Shown: positions 5,886 to 15,290, counted from the first letter of the stretch. The stretch: 17,673 bases of DNA from Pseudomonadota bacterium (GCA_023423995.1 JAFAEL010000234.1:1-17673); one strand, 5' to 3'. Made by a program: numbers and translations. Notes: generated by a model not told the origin, from the letters alone.

Positions 5886-7278
5886 CTTCCTTCCCAAGCT
5901 CTTCCGCACGACCGCCTTCCGGCTGTCATTTGCCTATCTTGTCACGTTCGCGATCTTCGCCTTCGTGATCCTGGGCTATGTCGCCTGGAACGCGACCAAG
6001 GTCCTCGATGGGCAGATCGTGGACACGATCTCGGCGGAAATCACGGGGCTCGCCGAGCAGTATCGGCTCGGCGGCATCCGGCGGCTCGTCGCGATCGTGG
6101 ATCGCCGGTCGCGTCAGCCTGGAGCCTCCCTTTACCTCGTCACCAACTTCCAGGGCGAGCGCATCGCCGGCAATGTCGGCGCCTTGCCGCCCGGGACGCT
6201 GGACGAGGCCGGCCAGCGGGAGGTGACCTATGCCCGCACCGATGAGGAAGCGCGCGAGCATAAGGCGATCGTGCGCGTCTTTGTCTTGCCGGGCGGCTTT
6301 CGCCTTCTCGTCGGGCGCGACGTGGACGAGCGCATCCGGATCCGGGACATCATCCGCCGTGCCTTCGGCCTCTCTCTCCTCCTCATTGGCATACTAGGCT
6401 GTCTGGGAGGCTGGTTCGTCACGCGCCGCGTCCTGAAGCGCGTCGACGACATGACCGCCACCACCGAGACGATCATGGCGGGCGACCTGAACGGCCGCCT
6501 GCAGATTGCGGGCACCGGCGACGAACTGGATCGCCTCGCGCAGAACCTCAACGCGATGCTCGACCGGATCGGCGAACTGATGACCGGCCTGACGGAGGTG
6601 TCGAACAACATCGCGCACGACTTGAAGACGCCGCTGACCCGCCTCCGGAACAGGGCGGACGAGGCGCTCAGGAGCGCCATGGGTCCCGACGAACTCCGCG
6701 CCGCGCTCGACGGGGTGATCGAGGAGAGCGATAACCTGATCCGCGTCTTCAACGCGCTTCTGATGATCGCCCGCCTCGAAGCGGGGCACCAGAGCGAGGG
6801 CATGGCCGATTTCGATGCCGCCGAGGTAGCACGCGGGGTGGCGGATCTCTACGAACCCGTCGCCGAGGAGGCCGGAACCGAGCTAAAGCTGGAGGTCGAA
6901 CCGGGGCTTCTCATTCACGGCAGTCGCGAGCTTCTCGGCCAGGCGGTGGCCAATCTGGTCGACAATGCGATCAAGTATGGGACGGAAGCCTCCAGTCCGC
7001 AGGCGCCCGTAACCGTCAAGGCGCGAAAGGAGGGTGACGCCGTGATCATCACTGTGGGGGATCGCGGGCCCGGCATCCCCGCAGACGACCGCAATCGCGT
7101 GCTCGGCCGCTTCGTCCGCCTCGAAGAGGCGCGCTCGCGCCCCGGGTTCGGGCTGGGGCTCAGCATCGCGGCGGCGATAGCGCGCTTGCATGGCGGGGCG
7201 CTCAGCCTCAACGACAACAAGCCGGGGCTCGAAGTGCAGCTCTCCCTTCCCCAGCGCCAGGCCGCGGTTCCGGTATGA
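5869..7278 (+). CDS. Sensor histidine kinase with HAMP domain
   Basis: 469 residues from the GTG at 5869. Two membrane segments (about 16-40 and 165-184) flank a periplasmic sensor of roughly 120 residues with no recognisable fold. HAMP covers about 185-238. The dimerisation and phospho-acceptor helix carries the H-box with H250 in I-A-H-D-L-K-T-P-L. The ATPase domain shows the N-box N-L-V-D-N-A-I-K, the G1 box D-R-G-P-G-I-P and the G2 box G-F-G-L-G-L-S-I-A. It is the obvious partner of the preceding regulator, which it overlaps by 17 nt. A GTG at 5848 would add seven residues and overlap by 38 nt; neither start has a strong Shine-Dalgarno. Its stop overlaps the glnE start in an ATGA. The stimulus is unknown. 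Confidence 0.92.
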   Translation: MTPQSSFLPKLFRTTAFRLSFAYLVTFAIFAFVILGYVAWNATKVLDGQIVDTISAEITGLAEQYRLGGIRRLVAIVDRRSRQPGASLYLVTNFQGERIAGNVGALPPGTLDEAGQREVTYARTDEEAREHKAIVRVFVLPGGFRLLVGRDVDERIRIRDIIRRAFGLSLLLIGILGCLGGWFVTRRVLKRVDDMTATTETIMAGDLNGRLQIAGTGDELDRLAQNLNAMLDRIGELMTGLTEVSNNIAHDLKTPLTRLRNRADEALRSAMGPDELRAALDGVIEESDNLIRVFNALLMIARLEAGHQSEGMADFDAAEVARGVADLYEPVAEEAGTELKLEVEPGLLIHGSRELLGQAVANLVDNAIKYGTEASSPQAPVTVKARKEGDAVIITVGDRGPGIPADDRNRVLGRFVRLEEARSRPGFGLGLSIAAAIARLHGGALSLNDNKPGLEVQLSLPQRQAAVPV

Positions 7279-10163
7279 CCCAGGGAACTCGTCCGCTTGC
7301 GGAACTCGTCCGCCCGCCTGCCCATCACGCCCTGGCTGCGGGCGAGGCTCCATTTGCCGGCCTTGTGCGCTTCGCGAACCTCTACTCGCCCTACCTCCGC
7401 CAACTTGCTGCGGCGGAGCCGGTGCGGCTCGAGCGGCTGGCCGGGGAGGAACCGGCGGCCGCCAATGCCGCTATCGTGGCCGCCCAGCGCCGGATCGGCG
7501 CGTCTTTCGTTGCCGGAGATCTCTCCCGCGACGAAGCCATGCGGGATCTCCGGCGGAACAAGAGCGCCCACGCGCTGCTCGTCTCCCTGACGGATCTCGG
7601 TGGCGTCTGGACCGTCGAGCAGGTTACGGCGGCGCTGTCGGACTTCGCGGACGCGTCCGTCCAGAGCGCGGTCGACATCGCGCTCGCGGAGCTAGCCATG
7701 GCCGGAAAGGCACCCGGCTTCGCGCCGGAATCGGATCTGGTCGGTTCCGGGCTCACGCTCTTGGCGCTCGGGAAGCATGGTGCCGGGGAGCTCAACTTCT
7801 CGAGCGATATCGACCTCGTGGTCTTCTACGACCCACGATCGGACATGGCCTCCGCCTCGCCGGAGCCTCCGGCCAAGCTCTATACGCGCCTCGCGCAGAA
7901 CGTCGCGAAGCTCCTGCAGGAGCGTACGGTCGACGGCTATGTGCACCGGGTGGATTACCGCCTCCGCCCCGACCCTGCCTCCACGCCGCCTGCCGTATCG
8001 CTGCCCGGCGCCTTCGTCTATTACGAGAGCGTCGGCCAGAACTGGGAACGGGCGGCCATGATCAAGGCTCGTCCCGTGGCAGGCAACATCTCGCTCGGCC
8101 AGGGCTTCCTGGCGGATCTCGCCCCGTTCATCTGGCGCAAGTACTTCGACTTCGCCTCCATCGCGGACATTCACGCGATGAAGCGGCAAATCCATGCGAT
8201 CCGTGGTCATGACGAGATCGCCGTCGCCAGCCACGACATCAAGCTCGGCCGTGGCGGGATCCGCGAGGTGGAGTTCTTCGTCCAGACCCAGCAGCTCGTC
8301 TTCGGCGGGCGCCGGCCCAAACTCCGGGGACGCCGAACGCTCGACATGCTGAGCGCCCTTCACGAGGAGGGCTGGATCAGCGCGGAGGCGCGGGACGAGC
8401 TCTCCGATTCGTACAGGTTCCTGCGAACGGTCGAGCACCGCCTGCAGATGGTTGCCGACGAGCAGACGCAGCGGCTGCCGTCGCGGGACGACGAACTGTC
8501 GGCCTTCGCCCGCTTCTGCGGCTACGAGGACTTGCCTGCCTTTGCGGCCGACCTGACCACTCGGGCGCGGCGCGTCCAGCATCATTACGGACTTCTCTTC
8601 GAGGAAGGGCCGGAACTCGCCTCCGAACTCGGGGACCTCGTCTTCACCGGGGCGGCGGTCGATCCGGCGACCGTGGCCACCCTCAACCGGCTGGGATTCC
8701 GGCAGGCCGAGGCTGCCGCCGAGACAGTCCGGGGCTGGCATTTCGGCCGGCGCGCCGCCGTGACCAGCCCGCGCGCCCGGGAGGTGCTGACCGAGCTCAC
8801 GCCGGCTCTGCTTGCCGCGCTCGGCGGCTCTGCCGATCCCGACGGCGCACTCGCCCGACTGGATCGCGCCTTCGCGCGCATGCCGGCTGCGGTCGAACTC
8901 CTCACCATCCTGCGCTCGCACGAAAAGCTGCGGCTCCTCTTCGCCGACCTCCTCGGAAGCGCGCCGCGCCTGGCCGAGACGGTCGCTGTGAGCCCGCATG
9001 TGCTCGACGCCATGCTGGATCCGAGCTTTTCCAGCCCGGCGCGGGACGAGGAGGCGGCCGAGGCTGAGATCCGCGCGCTGGTCGGCTCGCCATCCGCCAC
9101 GGAGGAGTTCCTCGATCGGTTGCGGGACGCCTTCCGGCAGGTTCACTTCGCGACGGGAGCCCGTCTCCTGTCAGGGGTCATCTCCCCGGCCGAGGCGGGT
9201 GGCGCCTTCGCGGCGATCGCGCAGGGCATAGTCCGGACGGCACTCGACTGGGTATCCCGCGAGTTCGCGAAGGAGCATGGAACCGTCCCAGGAGGGCGGA
9301 TCGTGGTGCTCGGGCTCGGGCGCCTCGGCGTTCGCGACCTGACCGCTGGCTCGGACCTCGACCTTGTCGTCCTTTATGATTTCGACGCGGCTCGTCGCAG
9401 CAGTGATGGCCGCCGGCCGCTCGACGCCGTCCTGTATTACACCCGCCTCACCCAGCGCCTGATCGCCGCCCTGACGGTGCCGACCCGGCGTGGCCGCCTC
9501 TATGAGGTGGACATGCGGCTGCGGCCATCAGGCACGAAGGGGCCGATCGCGTCGCAGTTCCACGGCTTCCTGTCCTACCAGCAGCGCGAGGCCGAGCTGT
9601 GGGAGCACATGGCTCTGACGCGCGCCCGCGTGGTCGCCGGGGATGCGAGCCTCGGCGAGGAGGCTTCATCTGCCATCCGGGCTGCCCTCGCGCAGGTCAG
9701 AGGTGGAGACGAGGTCTTCGCCAAGGTGATGGAGATGCGCGAGCTCGTCGCACGGGAGAAGGGCGAGGAAGATCCCTGGAACCTCAAGCATGCAGCCGGC
9801 GGCACGATGGATCTGGATTTCCTCGCGCAGGCTCTCGTTCTGAATTGGGCAGCGGAACATCCAGATCTAGTAGGGATCGGAACGCCGGATGTCCTCGCCG
9901 AGGCCGGTCGCCTCGGCATCCTCGAGCAGGACGCGACTGCGCGACTGCTCGAGGCCTGCCGGATTCTGGACGACGTTGTGCATTGGCAGCGGCTGACGAT
10001 GTCGGATGCGACGGACGAGAGCGCTCCGCCGGCGACGCTCCGGCGTCTGGCGGCGCTCGTCGGGGCACCCGGTCCGGAGGAACTCGCGGCTCGGCTTGGC
10101 GAGATCCGGGCCGAGGTGCGGTCAACCTTCCTTCACGTGCTGGGGAAGGAAGACGCGCCGTGA
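7275..10163 (+). CDS. glnE: Bifunctional glutamine synthetase adenylyltransferase / adenylyl-removing enzyme GlnE
   Basis: 962 residues, close to the usual length of about 950. It attaches AMP to a tyrosine of glutamine synthetase or removes it by phosphorolysis, under control of PII and glutamine, and so sets ammonia assimilation. Both halves carry a nucleotidyltransferase motif. The N-terminal adenylyl-removing half has G166-K-H-G-x-G-E-L followed by S-S-D178-I-D180-L-V. The C-terminal adenylylating half has G-L-G-R-L-G and S-D694-L-D696-L-V. The N-terminal half also shows the family block K-x-G-R-G-G-I-R-E-V-E-F-F-V-Q (coding near 8242-8286). It starts in an ATGA overlap with the sensor-kinase gene, so translation is probably coupled to the two-component system. 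Its stop lies 6 nt from that of the convergent PAS kinase gene. Confidence 0.97.
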   Translation: MTQGTRPLAELVRPPAHHALAAGEAPFAGLVRFANLYSPYLRQLAAAEPVRLERLAGEEPAAANAAIVAAQRRIGASFVAGDLSRDEAMRDLRRNKSAHALLVSLTDLGGVWTVEQVTAALSDFADASVQSAVDIALAELAMAGKAPGFAPESDLVGSGLTLLALGKHGAGELNFSSDIDLVVFYDPRSDMASASPEPPAKLYTRLAQNVAKLLQERTVDGYVHRVDYRLRPDPASTPPAVSLPGAFVYYESVGQNWERAAMIKARPVAGNISLGQGFLADLAPFIWRKYFDFASIADIHAMKRQIHAIRGHDEIAVASHDIKLGRGGIREVEFFVQTQQLVFGGRRPKLRGRRTLDMLSALHEEGWISAEARDELSDSYRFLRTVEHRLQMVADEQTQRLPSRDDELSAFARFCGYEDLPAFAADLTTRARRVQHHYGLLFEEGPELASELGDLVFTGAAVDPATVATLNRLGFRQAEAAAETVRGWHFGRRAAVTSPRAREVLTELTPALLAALGGSADPDGALARLDRAFARMPAAVELLTILRSHEKLRLLFADLLGSAPRLAETVAVSPHVLDAMLDPSFSSPARDEEAAEAEIRALVGSPSATEEFLDRLRDAFRQVHFATGARLLSGVISPAEAGGAFAAIAQGIVRTALDWVSREFAKEHGTVPGGRIVVLGLGRLGVRDLTAGSDLDLVVLYDFDAARRSSDGRRPLDAVLYYTRLTQRLIAALTVPTRRGRLYEVDMRLRPSGTKGPIASQFHGFLSYQQREAELWEHMALTRARVVAGDASLGEEASSAIRAALAQVRGGDEVFAKVMEMRELVAREKGEEDPWNLKHAAGGTMDLDFLAQALVLNWAAEHPDLVGIGTPDVLAEAGRLGILEQDATARLLEACRILDDVVHWQRLTMSDATDESAPPATLRRLAALVGAPGPEELAARLGEIRAEVRSTFLHVLGKEDAP

Positions 10164-10169
10164 CGCTGC

Positions 10170-12524
10170 CTATTCGGCCGCTTCGAGGTAAGGCCGGGGC
10201 GAACGGGTCGGATCGCTGAGCGGGATGCTGACGAGCACGATCGTCCCGACGCCTTCCTGCGATCGGATGCGCAACCCGCCGCGATGCATCCCGGTCAGCG
10301 CCTTAGCGATCGCAAGTCCCAGCCCCGAGCCCCTCTGCGCCCGGTTGAACTCCGACCCCACCTGCTCAAACGGTCGGCCAATGCGCGGCATGAACTCGCG
10401 CGGGATGCCGGCCCCATTGTCCTCGATGAAGAAGTTCATCGCTTCACCGGCGCGCGCAACCCGGAGACGAACCACTCCGGACCCCTCCGGGGTGAACTTG
10501 ATCGCGTTGTCGAGGATCTGCGTGAGGATCTGGTGCAGGGCCCGCTCGTCGGCCTGGACGTAGCCCCCGGCCTGAACGGAGCAGACCAGCGAGACGCCTT
10601 TTGCTCGGGCGCACTCTGCGACGGTGGCCATGGCGTCGTTGACGACCTCGGCCACGTCGATGGGCGCCGTGGTGAGCGTCACGTGACCGGCTTCGATCCG
10701 CGAGATCTGAAGGATGTCGTTGATGACGGCGAGCAGGTCGAGGCCGCTGCCGCGGATGTGGCTGGCGTAGTCGCGATAGCGTTCATTGCCGAGCGGGCCG
10801 AACATCTCGCGCTGCATCACCTCGGCGAACCCTATGACGGCGTTCAGTGGCGTGCGCAGCTCGTGGCTCACCTTGGCCAGGAAGTCGCTCTTCGCGCGGC
10901 TGGCGCTCTCCGCCTGGCCCTTCTGCTCGTGATAGCGCTCGGCTAGGTCGGCAAGCTGCTGGGCCTGGATCTGGAGCGTGTGGCGCGAGCGCTTGAGGTC
11001 ACTGACGGTGCCGAGCAGGCGACGCTCGGATTCCAGAAGCTTCTCCTCATGACGCTTCAGGGCGGTGATGTCCGTTCCAACCGAAACGTATCCGCCATCC
11101 TTGGTCCGGCGCTCGTTGATCTGCAGCCACCGTCCATCCGAGAGCTGGACCTCCAGCGTGCGGGAGCCGCGACCGTCCGTCTGCTCGTGCGTCACGTGCG
11201 AGGTGACGCGAGGTGGGCGTCCCGCCGCGATGATCTCTGCATAGGTCGCCCCGGGCACGACCGCCTCCGGCGATAGGTCGTGGAAGTTCCGGAACTTCGA
11301 GTTGCAGAGAACCAGGCGATTGTCCGCATCCCAGAGGACGAAGGCCTCGGAGATCGCCTCGACGGCATCGCGCAGCCGCATGTCGGCCGTCGCGCTGCGC
11401 TCGACGAAGCCCCGCTCGTCCGAGATGTCGACCGCGATCCCGACGAGGTGGCGCCCGCCTTCCTCTGGATCGATCACCACCTCGGCGCGGGCCCGCAGCC
11501 ACATCCAACCGCCATCCGCCGTGCGCATGCGGAAATCGATCTCGAGATGCTTCACCTCCGACGAGGCGACGCGCTCGGCGAGATCAAACAGGTTTCCATC
11601 ATCCGGATGGATCATCCCGTTCACCTCGCCGAAGGACAGGTATTCGTCCCGACGCTGGTATCCGAGAAGGCTGTAGAGCGAGCTGGACCAGTAGATCCGC
11701 CCGCGCGAGATGTCCCAGTCCCACAAGCCGCAGCGGCCGCGGGTCAGGGAGGTGTCCATCCGCCGTTCCATCCGGGCGCAGGCGCGGCGTGCGCTGCGAG
11801 CGCCCTTCGCATGGGCGACGCAGACACCGCCCAGGCCGGCGACGGCCAGGATCACCGCGATGGCGGCAGCCGAATAGGCCGGGCCGGGGCCTTGCAGAGC
11901 CTTGATCTCGGCAACGGGTTTCACGATCGCGACTTGGCCGCCGGGAAGGTTCCGGAGCGCCGCGAGCGCGTCCGTTCCGTCTCCCAGCCTCATGCGCATC
12001 GCGCCGGCTCGTTCGGCCAGGATCGCGAGCGGCTGCTCCTCCTCGATGACATCGTTGATGTGGGCCGGTGCAGCTTCCGCGGGCGGATGGGTGGCGACCA
12101 CGCGGCCTGTCAGGTCGGCGAGGAGGAATAGCCCCGTCGATTGCGCGGCTGCCGGAAGCCGGCGGATCGCTCGCTCCAGGGAGGAGGTGCCAAGCAGCCC
12201 GGCTCCGCTGATGCGGGTCAGTTCGTCTGCCAGCACCGCGAGGGTCAGTTCCGCCTTCGCGAGTTCCTCCGACAAGGTGGCGTCCCGGCCCGTCTTCGAA
12301 CCCAGGATCAGGCTTGGAGCGAACCACAGCAGGGCTGCTGCCACGAGTGCCGGGCCGACGTACTCGACCCTGAGGGCAGACGCGCAGAACCTCCGGAGAA
12401 CGGGGGCAAGGACGAGCCCCGACTTGCTCGCAATCTCATGCAACCGTGTGGCAACGCCGGCGGCGTCCACGCCCATGCGAGCTCCCCTGCTCATCTTGCC
12501 CCAGTTCGGGAAGACGTGCCGCAT
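10170..12524 (-). CDS. PAS-domain sensor histidine kinase, PleC/DivJ-like
   Basis: 784 residues. Membrane segments at about 56-74 and 217-238 enclose an extracytoplasmic sensor of about 140 residues. Two cytoplasmic PAS domains follow (about 258-372, with W-D-W and H-P-D-D; and about 384-490, with a PAC end at G-T-D-I-T). A coiled coil spans about 490-545. The phospho-acceptor is H554 in K-V-S-H-E-L-R-T-P-L-N. The ATPase domain has D-N-A-I-K-F-T-P, E-D-N-G-A-G-I-P and G-S-G-L-G-L-A-I-A-K. The 'F-G-P-L-G-N-x-R-Y-x-x-Y-A' and 'R-P-F-E-Q-V-x-S-x-F' stretches match the PleC/DivJ class, which in Caulobacter and rhizobia acts on DivK and, through it, CtrA. No receiver domain is attached. Alternative starts are ATGs at codons 11 and 17. 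Membership of the class is clear; orthology to PleC itself is inferred. Confidence 0.85.
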   Translation of the reverse strand: MRHVFPNWGKMSRGARMGVDAAGVATRLHEIASKSGLVLAPVLRRFCASALRVEYVGPALVAAALLWFAPSLILGSKTGRDATLSEELAKAELTLAVLADELTRISGAGLLGTSSLERAIRRLPAAAQSTGLFLLADLTGRVVATHPPAEAAPAHINDVIEEEQPLAILAERAGAMRMRLGDGTDALAALRNLPGGQVAIVKPVAEIKALQGPGPAYSAAAIAVILAVAGLGGVCVAHAKGARSARRACARMERRMDTSLTRGRCGLWDWDISRGRIYWSSSLYSLLGYQRRDEYLSFGEVNGMIHPDDGNLFDLAERVASSEVKHLEIDFRMRTADGGWMWLRARAEVVIDPEEGGRHLVGIAVDISDERGFVERSATADMRLRDAVEAISEAFVLWDADNRLVLCNSKFRNFHDLSPEAVVPGATYAEIIAAGRPPRVTSHVTHEQTDGRGSRTLEVQLSDGRWLQINERRTKDGGYVSVGTDITALKRHEEKLLESERRLLGTVSDLKRSRHTLQIQAQQLADLAERYHEQKGQAESASRAKSDFLAKVSHELRTPLNAVIGFAEVMQREMFGPLGNERYRDYASHIRGSGLDLLAVINDILQISRIEAGHVTLTTAPIDVAEVVNDAMATVAECARAKGVSLVCSVQAGGYVQADERALHQILTQILDNAIKFTPEGSGVVRLRVARAGEAMNFFIEDNGAGIPREFMPRIGRPFEQVGSEFNRAQRGSGLGLAIAKALTGMHRGGLRIRSQEGVGTIVLVSIPLSDPTRSPRPYLEAAE

Positions 12525-12525
12525 C

Positions 12526-12553
12526 TTCTCGAATCGAGAACAATAGAATCGAG
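12526..12553. promoter_or_regulatory. Palindrome and direct repeat ahead of the PAS kinase gene
   Basis: TTCTCGA-A-TCGAGAA (12526-12540) is a perfect inverted repeat with 7-bp arms. The octamer GAATCGAG in it (12531-12538) recurs 15 nt away (12546-12553). The elements start 1 nt upstream of the kinase ATG, so they could bind a repressor or fold in the mRNA leader. No known regulator is recognised. Confidence 0.4.
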
Positions 12554-12578
12554 GAGAGCTGACTTGTCCAGGGTTCCG

Positions 12579-12593
12579 GTAAAGTCTCGTTAA
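12579..12593 (-). promoter_or_regulatory. CtrA-box-like site upstream of the PleC-like kinase gene
   Basis: Read on the minus strand this is TTAA-N7-TTAC, one mismatch from the CtrA consensus TTAA-N7-TTAA(C). It lies 55 nt upstream of the kinase start, inside a 129-nt gap. One mismatch in eight fixed bases can arise by chance, so the context is most of the support. Confidence 0.35.
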
Positions 12594-12615
12594 GTTTTAT
12601 AGGCTGTTGCGAGCG

Positions 12616-12643
12616 CGACTCACTTCGCCGAAATCATGAGTCG
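12616..12643 (-). terminator. Hairpin after pepN, possible terminator
   Basis: CGACTCA (12616-12622) pairs with TGAGTCG (12637-12643) around a 14-nt loop, 11 nt past the pepN stop. In the pepN direction no T-tract follows, so this is a weak candidate, perhaps an RNA 3' end or a processing hairpin. Confidence 0.3.
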
Positions 12644-12653
12644 TGCCAAATGG

Positions 12654-15290
12654 TTACGCAGGCGCAAGCGAACGCTGCACGATGTCGAGGACGTCAGGCG
12701 AGAGCGCTGGGGCGGCTGCGATGTGCTCGAGAGCGGACCTAGCCTGCGCACGCCGCGCCGCGGTGACGGTACGCCAGGTACCGAAGCTCGTCAGGAGCCG
12801 CGCCGCGATCTGCGGATTGGTGCCGTTGAGCGCCAGCACCGTCTCGGCGAGGAGCGCATAGCCTGTGCCGTCCTCCCGATGGAACTGCGTCGGGTTCGCC
12901 ATCGCAAAGCTGCCGATCAGCGAGCGCACCCGGTTCGGGTTCGAGTACGCGAAGGCGGGGTGGGTCATCAAGGCGCGAACCCGCCCGGGGGTGCCTTCCT
13001 CCGGGATCGCTGCCTGAAGGGCGAACCATTTGTCGAGGACCAGCGGCTCGGCCGCATAGGACTCGCCGAAGCGGGTCAGCGCCGCCTCGCGCGTCTGTCC
13101 GGGGATGAGCGACAGCGTCGCGAGTGCTGCGAGCCGATCGGTCATGTTCGTGGCCTGTTCGAGCTGTGCTGCGGCGAGGCGCTCGCCCTCGCCCGCGTCG
13201 CCCGCCGCGATAAGATCGAGCGCCGCATTGCCGAGGGCGCGTCGTCCGGCGCTTGCCGCGTCGGGCGAATAGGCGCCGCTGCCCCGCATGGCGGCCCGCA
13301 GATCGCGGAGGCGCGGCGCCAGGCTGCGGCCGAGCTCCGCCTTGACGCGCTGCCGGGCGGCGTGAACCGCGTCAGGGTCGACGTCGCGGCCGATCTCCTG
13401 CGCGATCTCCGTTTCGCCGGGCAAAGCCAGGATCATCGCCGCGAACGCCGGATCCTCCAGCCCCGAGCGATCGAGGAAGGTGCCAATCGCATCGGCGAGT
13501 TCGGCTGAGCTTCCATTGGCGGGCGCTTCGGCAAGGCTGGTGAGAAGGCGAAGCGCGACCGTCTGGGCCGACTGCCAGCGATTGAACGGGTCCCGGTCGT
13601 GGCGGAGCAGCGCAAGGAGATCGCTGTCCGGCAGATCGAGCTCGAGCCGGACGGGTGCCGAGAAGCCCCGGAGGAGGGACGGAACCGGTCGGGAATCGAT
13701 CCCTTCGAAGGTGATGCTCTCGGCCTTCGTCTCGAGGACGAAGAGACCATCTTCCCGCACTTTGTTGCTCGACGCTTCGAGCAACTGGCCGGCCTCTCCG
13801 ACAAGCCCGAGCAGGACGGGCACGACGAGAGGACTCTTCTCCGGCTGGCCCGGCGTCGGTGGGGTCTCCTGCCGGAACTCCATCCGGTAGGTTCGTGCCT
13901 CCGGATCATAGGCAGTCTGGACCGATACGGTCGGGGTGCCGGCCTGCTCGTACCAGCGTTGGAAATGCCGGAGATCGCGGCCGGAGACCTCCGCGAAGCA
14001 TTCGAGGAAGTCCTCGACCGTTGCGGCCGTGCCGTCGCAGCGCTCGAAAAAGAGGTCCATGCCGCGCGCGAACTCGGCTTCACCGAGGAGGACCTTCAGC
14101 ATGCGGACGATCTCGGCGCCCTTTTCGTAGACGGTCGCCGTGTAGAAGTTGTTGATCTCGCGGTAACGCGTCGGCCGGACGGGGTGGGCGAGGGGGCCCG
14201 CATCCTCGGTAAACTGGCGCGCCCTCAGCGTACGCACCTCCCCGATGCGATGCACCGCGCGCGAGCGCTCGTCGGACGAGAATTCCTGGTCGCGGAAGAC
14301 CGTCAGTCCTTCCTTGAGACAGAGCTGGAACCAGTCGCGGCAGGTGATCCGGTTGCCGGTCCAGTTGTGGAAGTATTCGTGTGCGATGACGGCTTCGATA
14401 TTGGCGTAGTCGGCATCCGTAGCGGTTTCGGGGCTCGCCAGGACATATTTGTCGTTGAAGATATTGAGGCCCTTGTTCTCCATCGCGCCCATGTTGAAAT
14501 CGGACACGGCGACGACGTTGAAGACATCGAGGTCGTATTCGCGGCCGAAGACGCGCTCGTCCCAGCGCATCGAGCGCGCCAGCGCGTCGAGGGCGTAGTG
14601 GGAGCGCTCCTCCTTGCCCGGTTCGACATAGATCGCGATCTCGACCGCGCGGCCGCTCATCGTGCGGAAGGTCTTGCCTGTCCGGGCGAGGTTCCCTCCG
14701 ACGACCGCAAAGAGATAGGCCGGCTTGGGATGCGGATCGTGCCACACGGCGAAGTGGCGCCCGGTGCCTTCCGCCTCGCCCTGCTCCCGCAGGTTGCCGT
14801 TGCCAAGCAGAACCGGCGCGTCGTCGCGGCTCGCCTCGATCCGAGTGGTGTACACGGAGAGCACGTCCGGCCTGTCCAGCAGGTAGGAGATGCGGCGGAA
14901 ACCATCCGCCTCGCACTGGGTGCAATAAACCCCGTTCGAGCGATAGAGCCCCATCAGCTTCGTGTTGGCGCTCGGGTTCACCTCGGTGTCGATCGTCAGC
15001 CTGAACGGACGGCCGGGCGGACGAGCGATCGTCAGGCCCTGAGGGGTCGCCTCGTAAACGTCGGCGGAGGCGGGCTCATCGTCGATCCAGAGGCCGCGGA
15101 ACATCAGCTCGTCCCCGTCGAGGACGAGCGGGGCCGCCGCGACGCCGAGGGGATTGGGCCGGATCTGCAGCACCGAGCGGATGCGCGTCGCAGCGGGATC
15201 GAGCTGGATGTCGAGTTCGACCGTGTCGATCAGGTAGTCGGTCGGACGGTAATCCTCGAGACGGGTGATGGTCTGCGTGTCCGTGCGCAC
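12654..15290 (-). CDS. pepN: Aminopeptidase N (M1 family)
   Basis: Cytosolic zinc metallopeptidase that removes N-terminal residues from peptides during protein turnover. From the GTG at 15290 it has 878 residues, against 870 in Escherichia coli. The exopeptidase motif G-A-M-E-N lies near residue 270. The zinc site is H304-E-Y-F-H308 with E327 after exactly 18 residues, and the surrounding N-W-T-G-N-R-I-T-C-R-D-W-F is typical of the bacterial PepN branch. The C-terminal part is the helical domain with an A-Y-S-N-P-N-R-V-R-S-L-I segment. The frame is open back to an ATG at 15392, which would add 34 basic residues and overlap the divergent peroxidase gene; the family N-terminus begins at R-T-D-T-Q, so 15290 is preferred. 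It may be in one transcript with the downstream kinase gene, 129 nt away. Confidence 0.95.
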   Translation of the reverse strand: MRTDTQTITRLEDYRPTDYLIDTVELDIQLDPAATRIRSVLQIRPNPLGVAAAPLVLDGDELMFRGLWIDDEPASADVYEATPQGLTIARPPGRPFRLTIDTEVNPSANTKLMGLYRSNGVYCTQCEADGFRRISYLLDRPDVLSVYTTRIEASRDDAPVLLGNGNLREQGEAEGTGRHFAVWHDPHPKPAYLFAVVGGNLARTGKTFRTMSGRAVEIAIYVEPGKEERSHYALDALARSMRWDERVFGREYDLDVFNVVAVSDFNMGAMENKGLNIFNDKYVLASPETATDADYANIEAVIAHEYFHNWTGNRITCRDWFQLCLKEGLTVFRDQEFSSDERSRAVHRIGEVRTLRARQFTEDAGPLAHPVRPTRYREINNFYTATVYEKGAEIVRMLKVLLGEAEFARGMDLFFERCDGTAATVEDFLECFAEVSGRDLRHFQRWYEQAGTPTVSVQTAYDPEARTYRMEFRQETPPTPGQPEKSPLVVPVLLGLVGEAGQLLEASSNKVREDGLFVLETKAESITFEGIDSRPVPSLLRGFSAPVRLELDLPDSDLLALLRHDRDPFNRWQSAQTVALRLLTSLAEAPANGSSAELADAIGTFLDRSGLEDPAFAAMILALPGETEIAQEIGRDVDPDAVHAARQRVKAELGRSLAPRLRDLRAAMRGSGAYSPDAASAGRRALGNAALDLIAAGDAGEGERLAAAQLEQATNMTDRLAALATLSLIPGQTREAALTRFGESYAAEPLVLDKWFALQAAIPEEGTPGRVRALMTHPAFAYSNPNRVRSLIGSFAMANPTQFHREDGTGYALLAETVLALNGTNPQIAARLLTSFGTWRTVTAARRAQARSALEHIAAAPALSPDVLDIVQRSLAPA

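Noticed and set aside
7692..9146. Minus-strand open frame of 484 codons inside glnE
   Set aside because: Antisense shadow of the adenylyl-removing half of glnE; its composition is typical of a reversed GC-rich gene.
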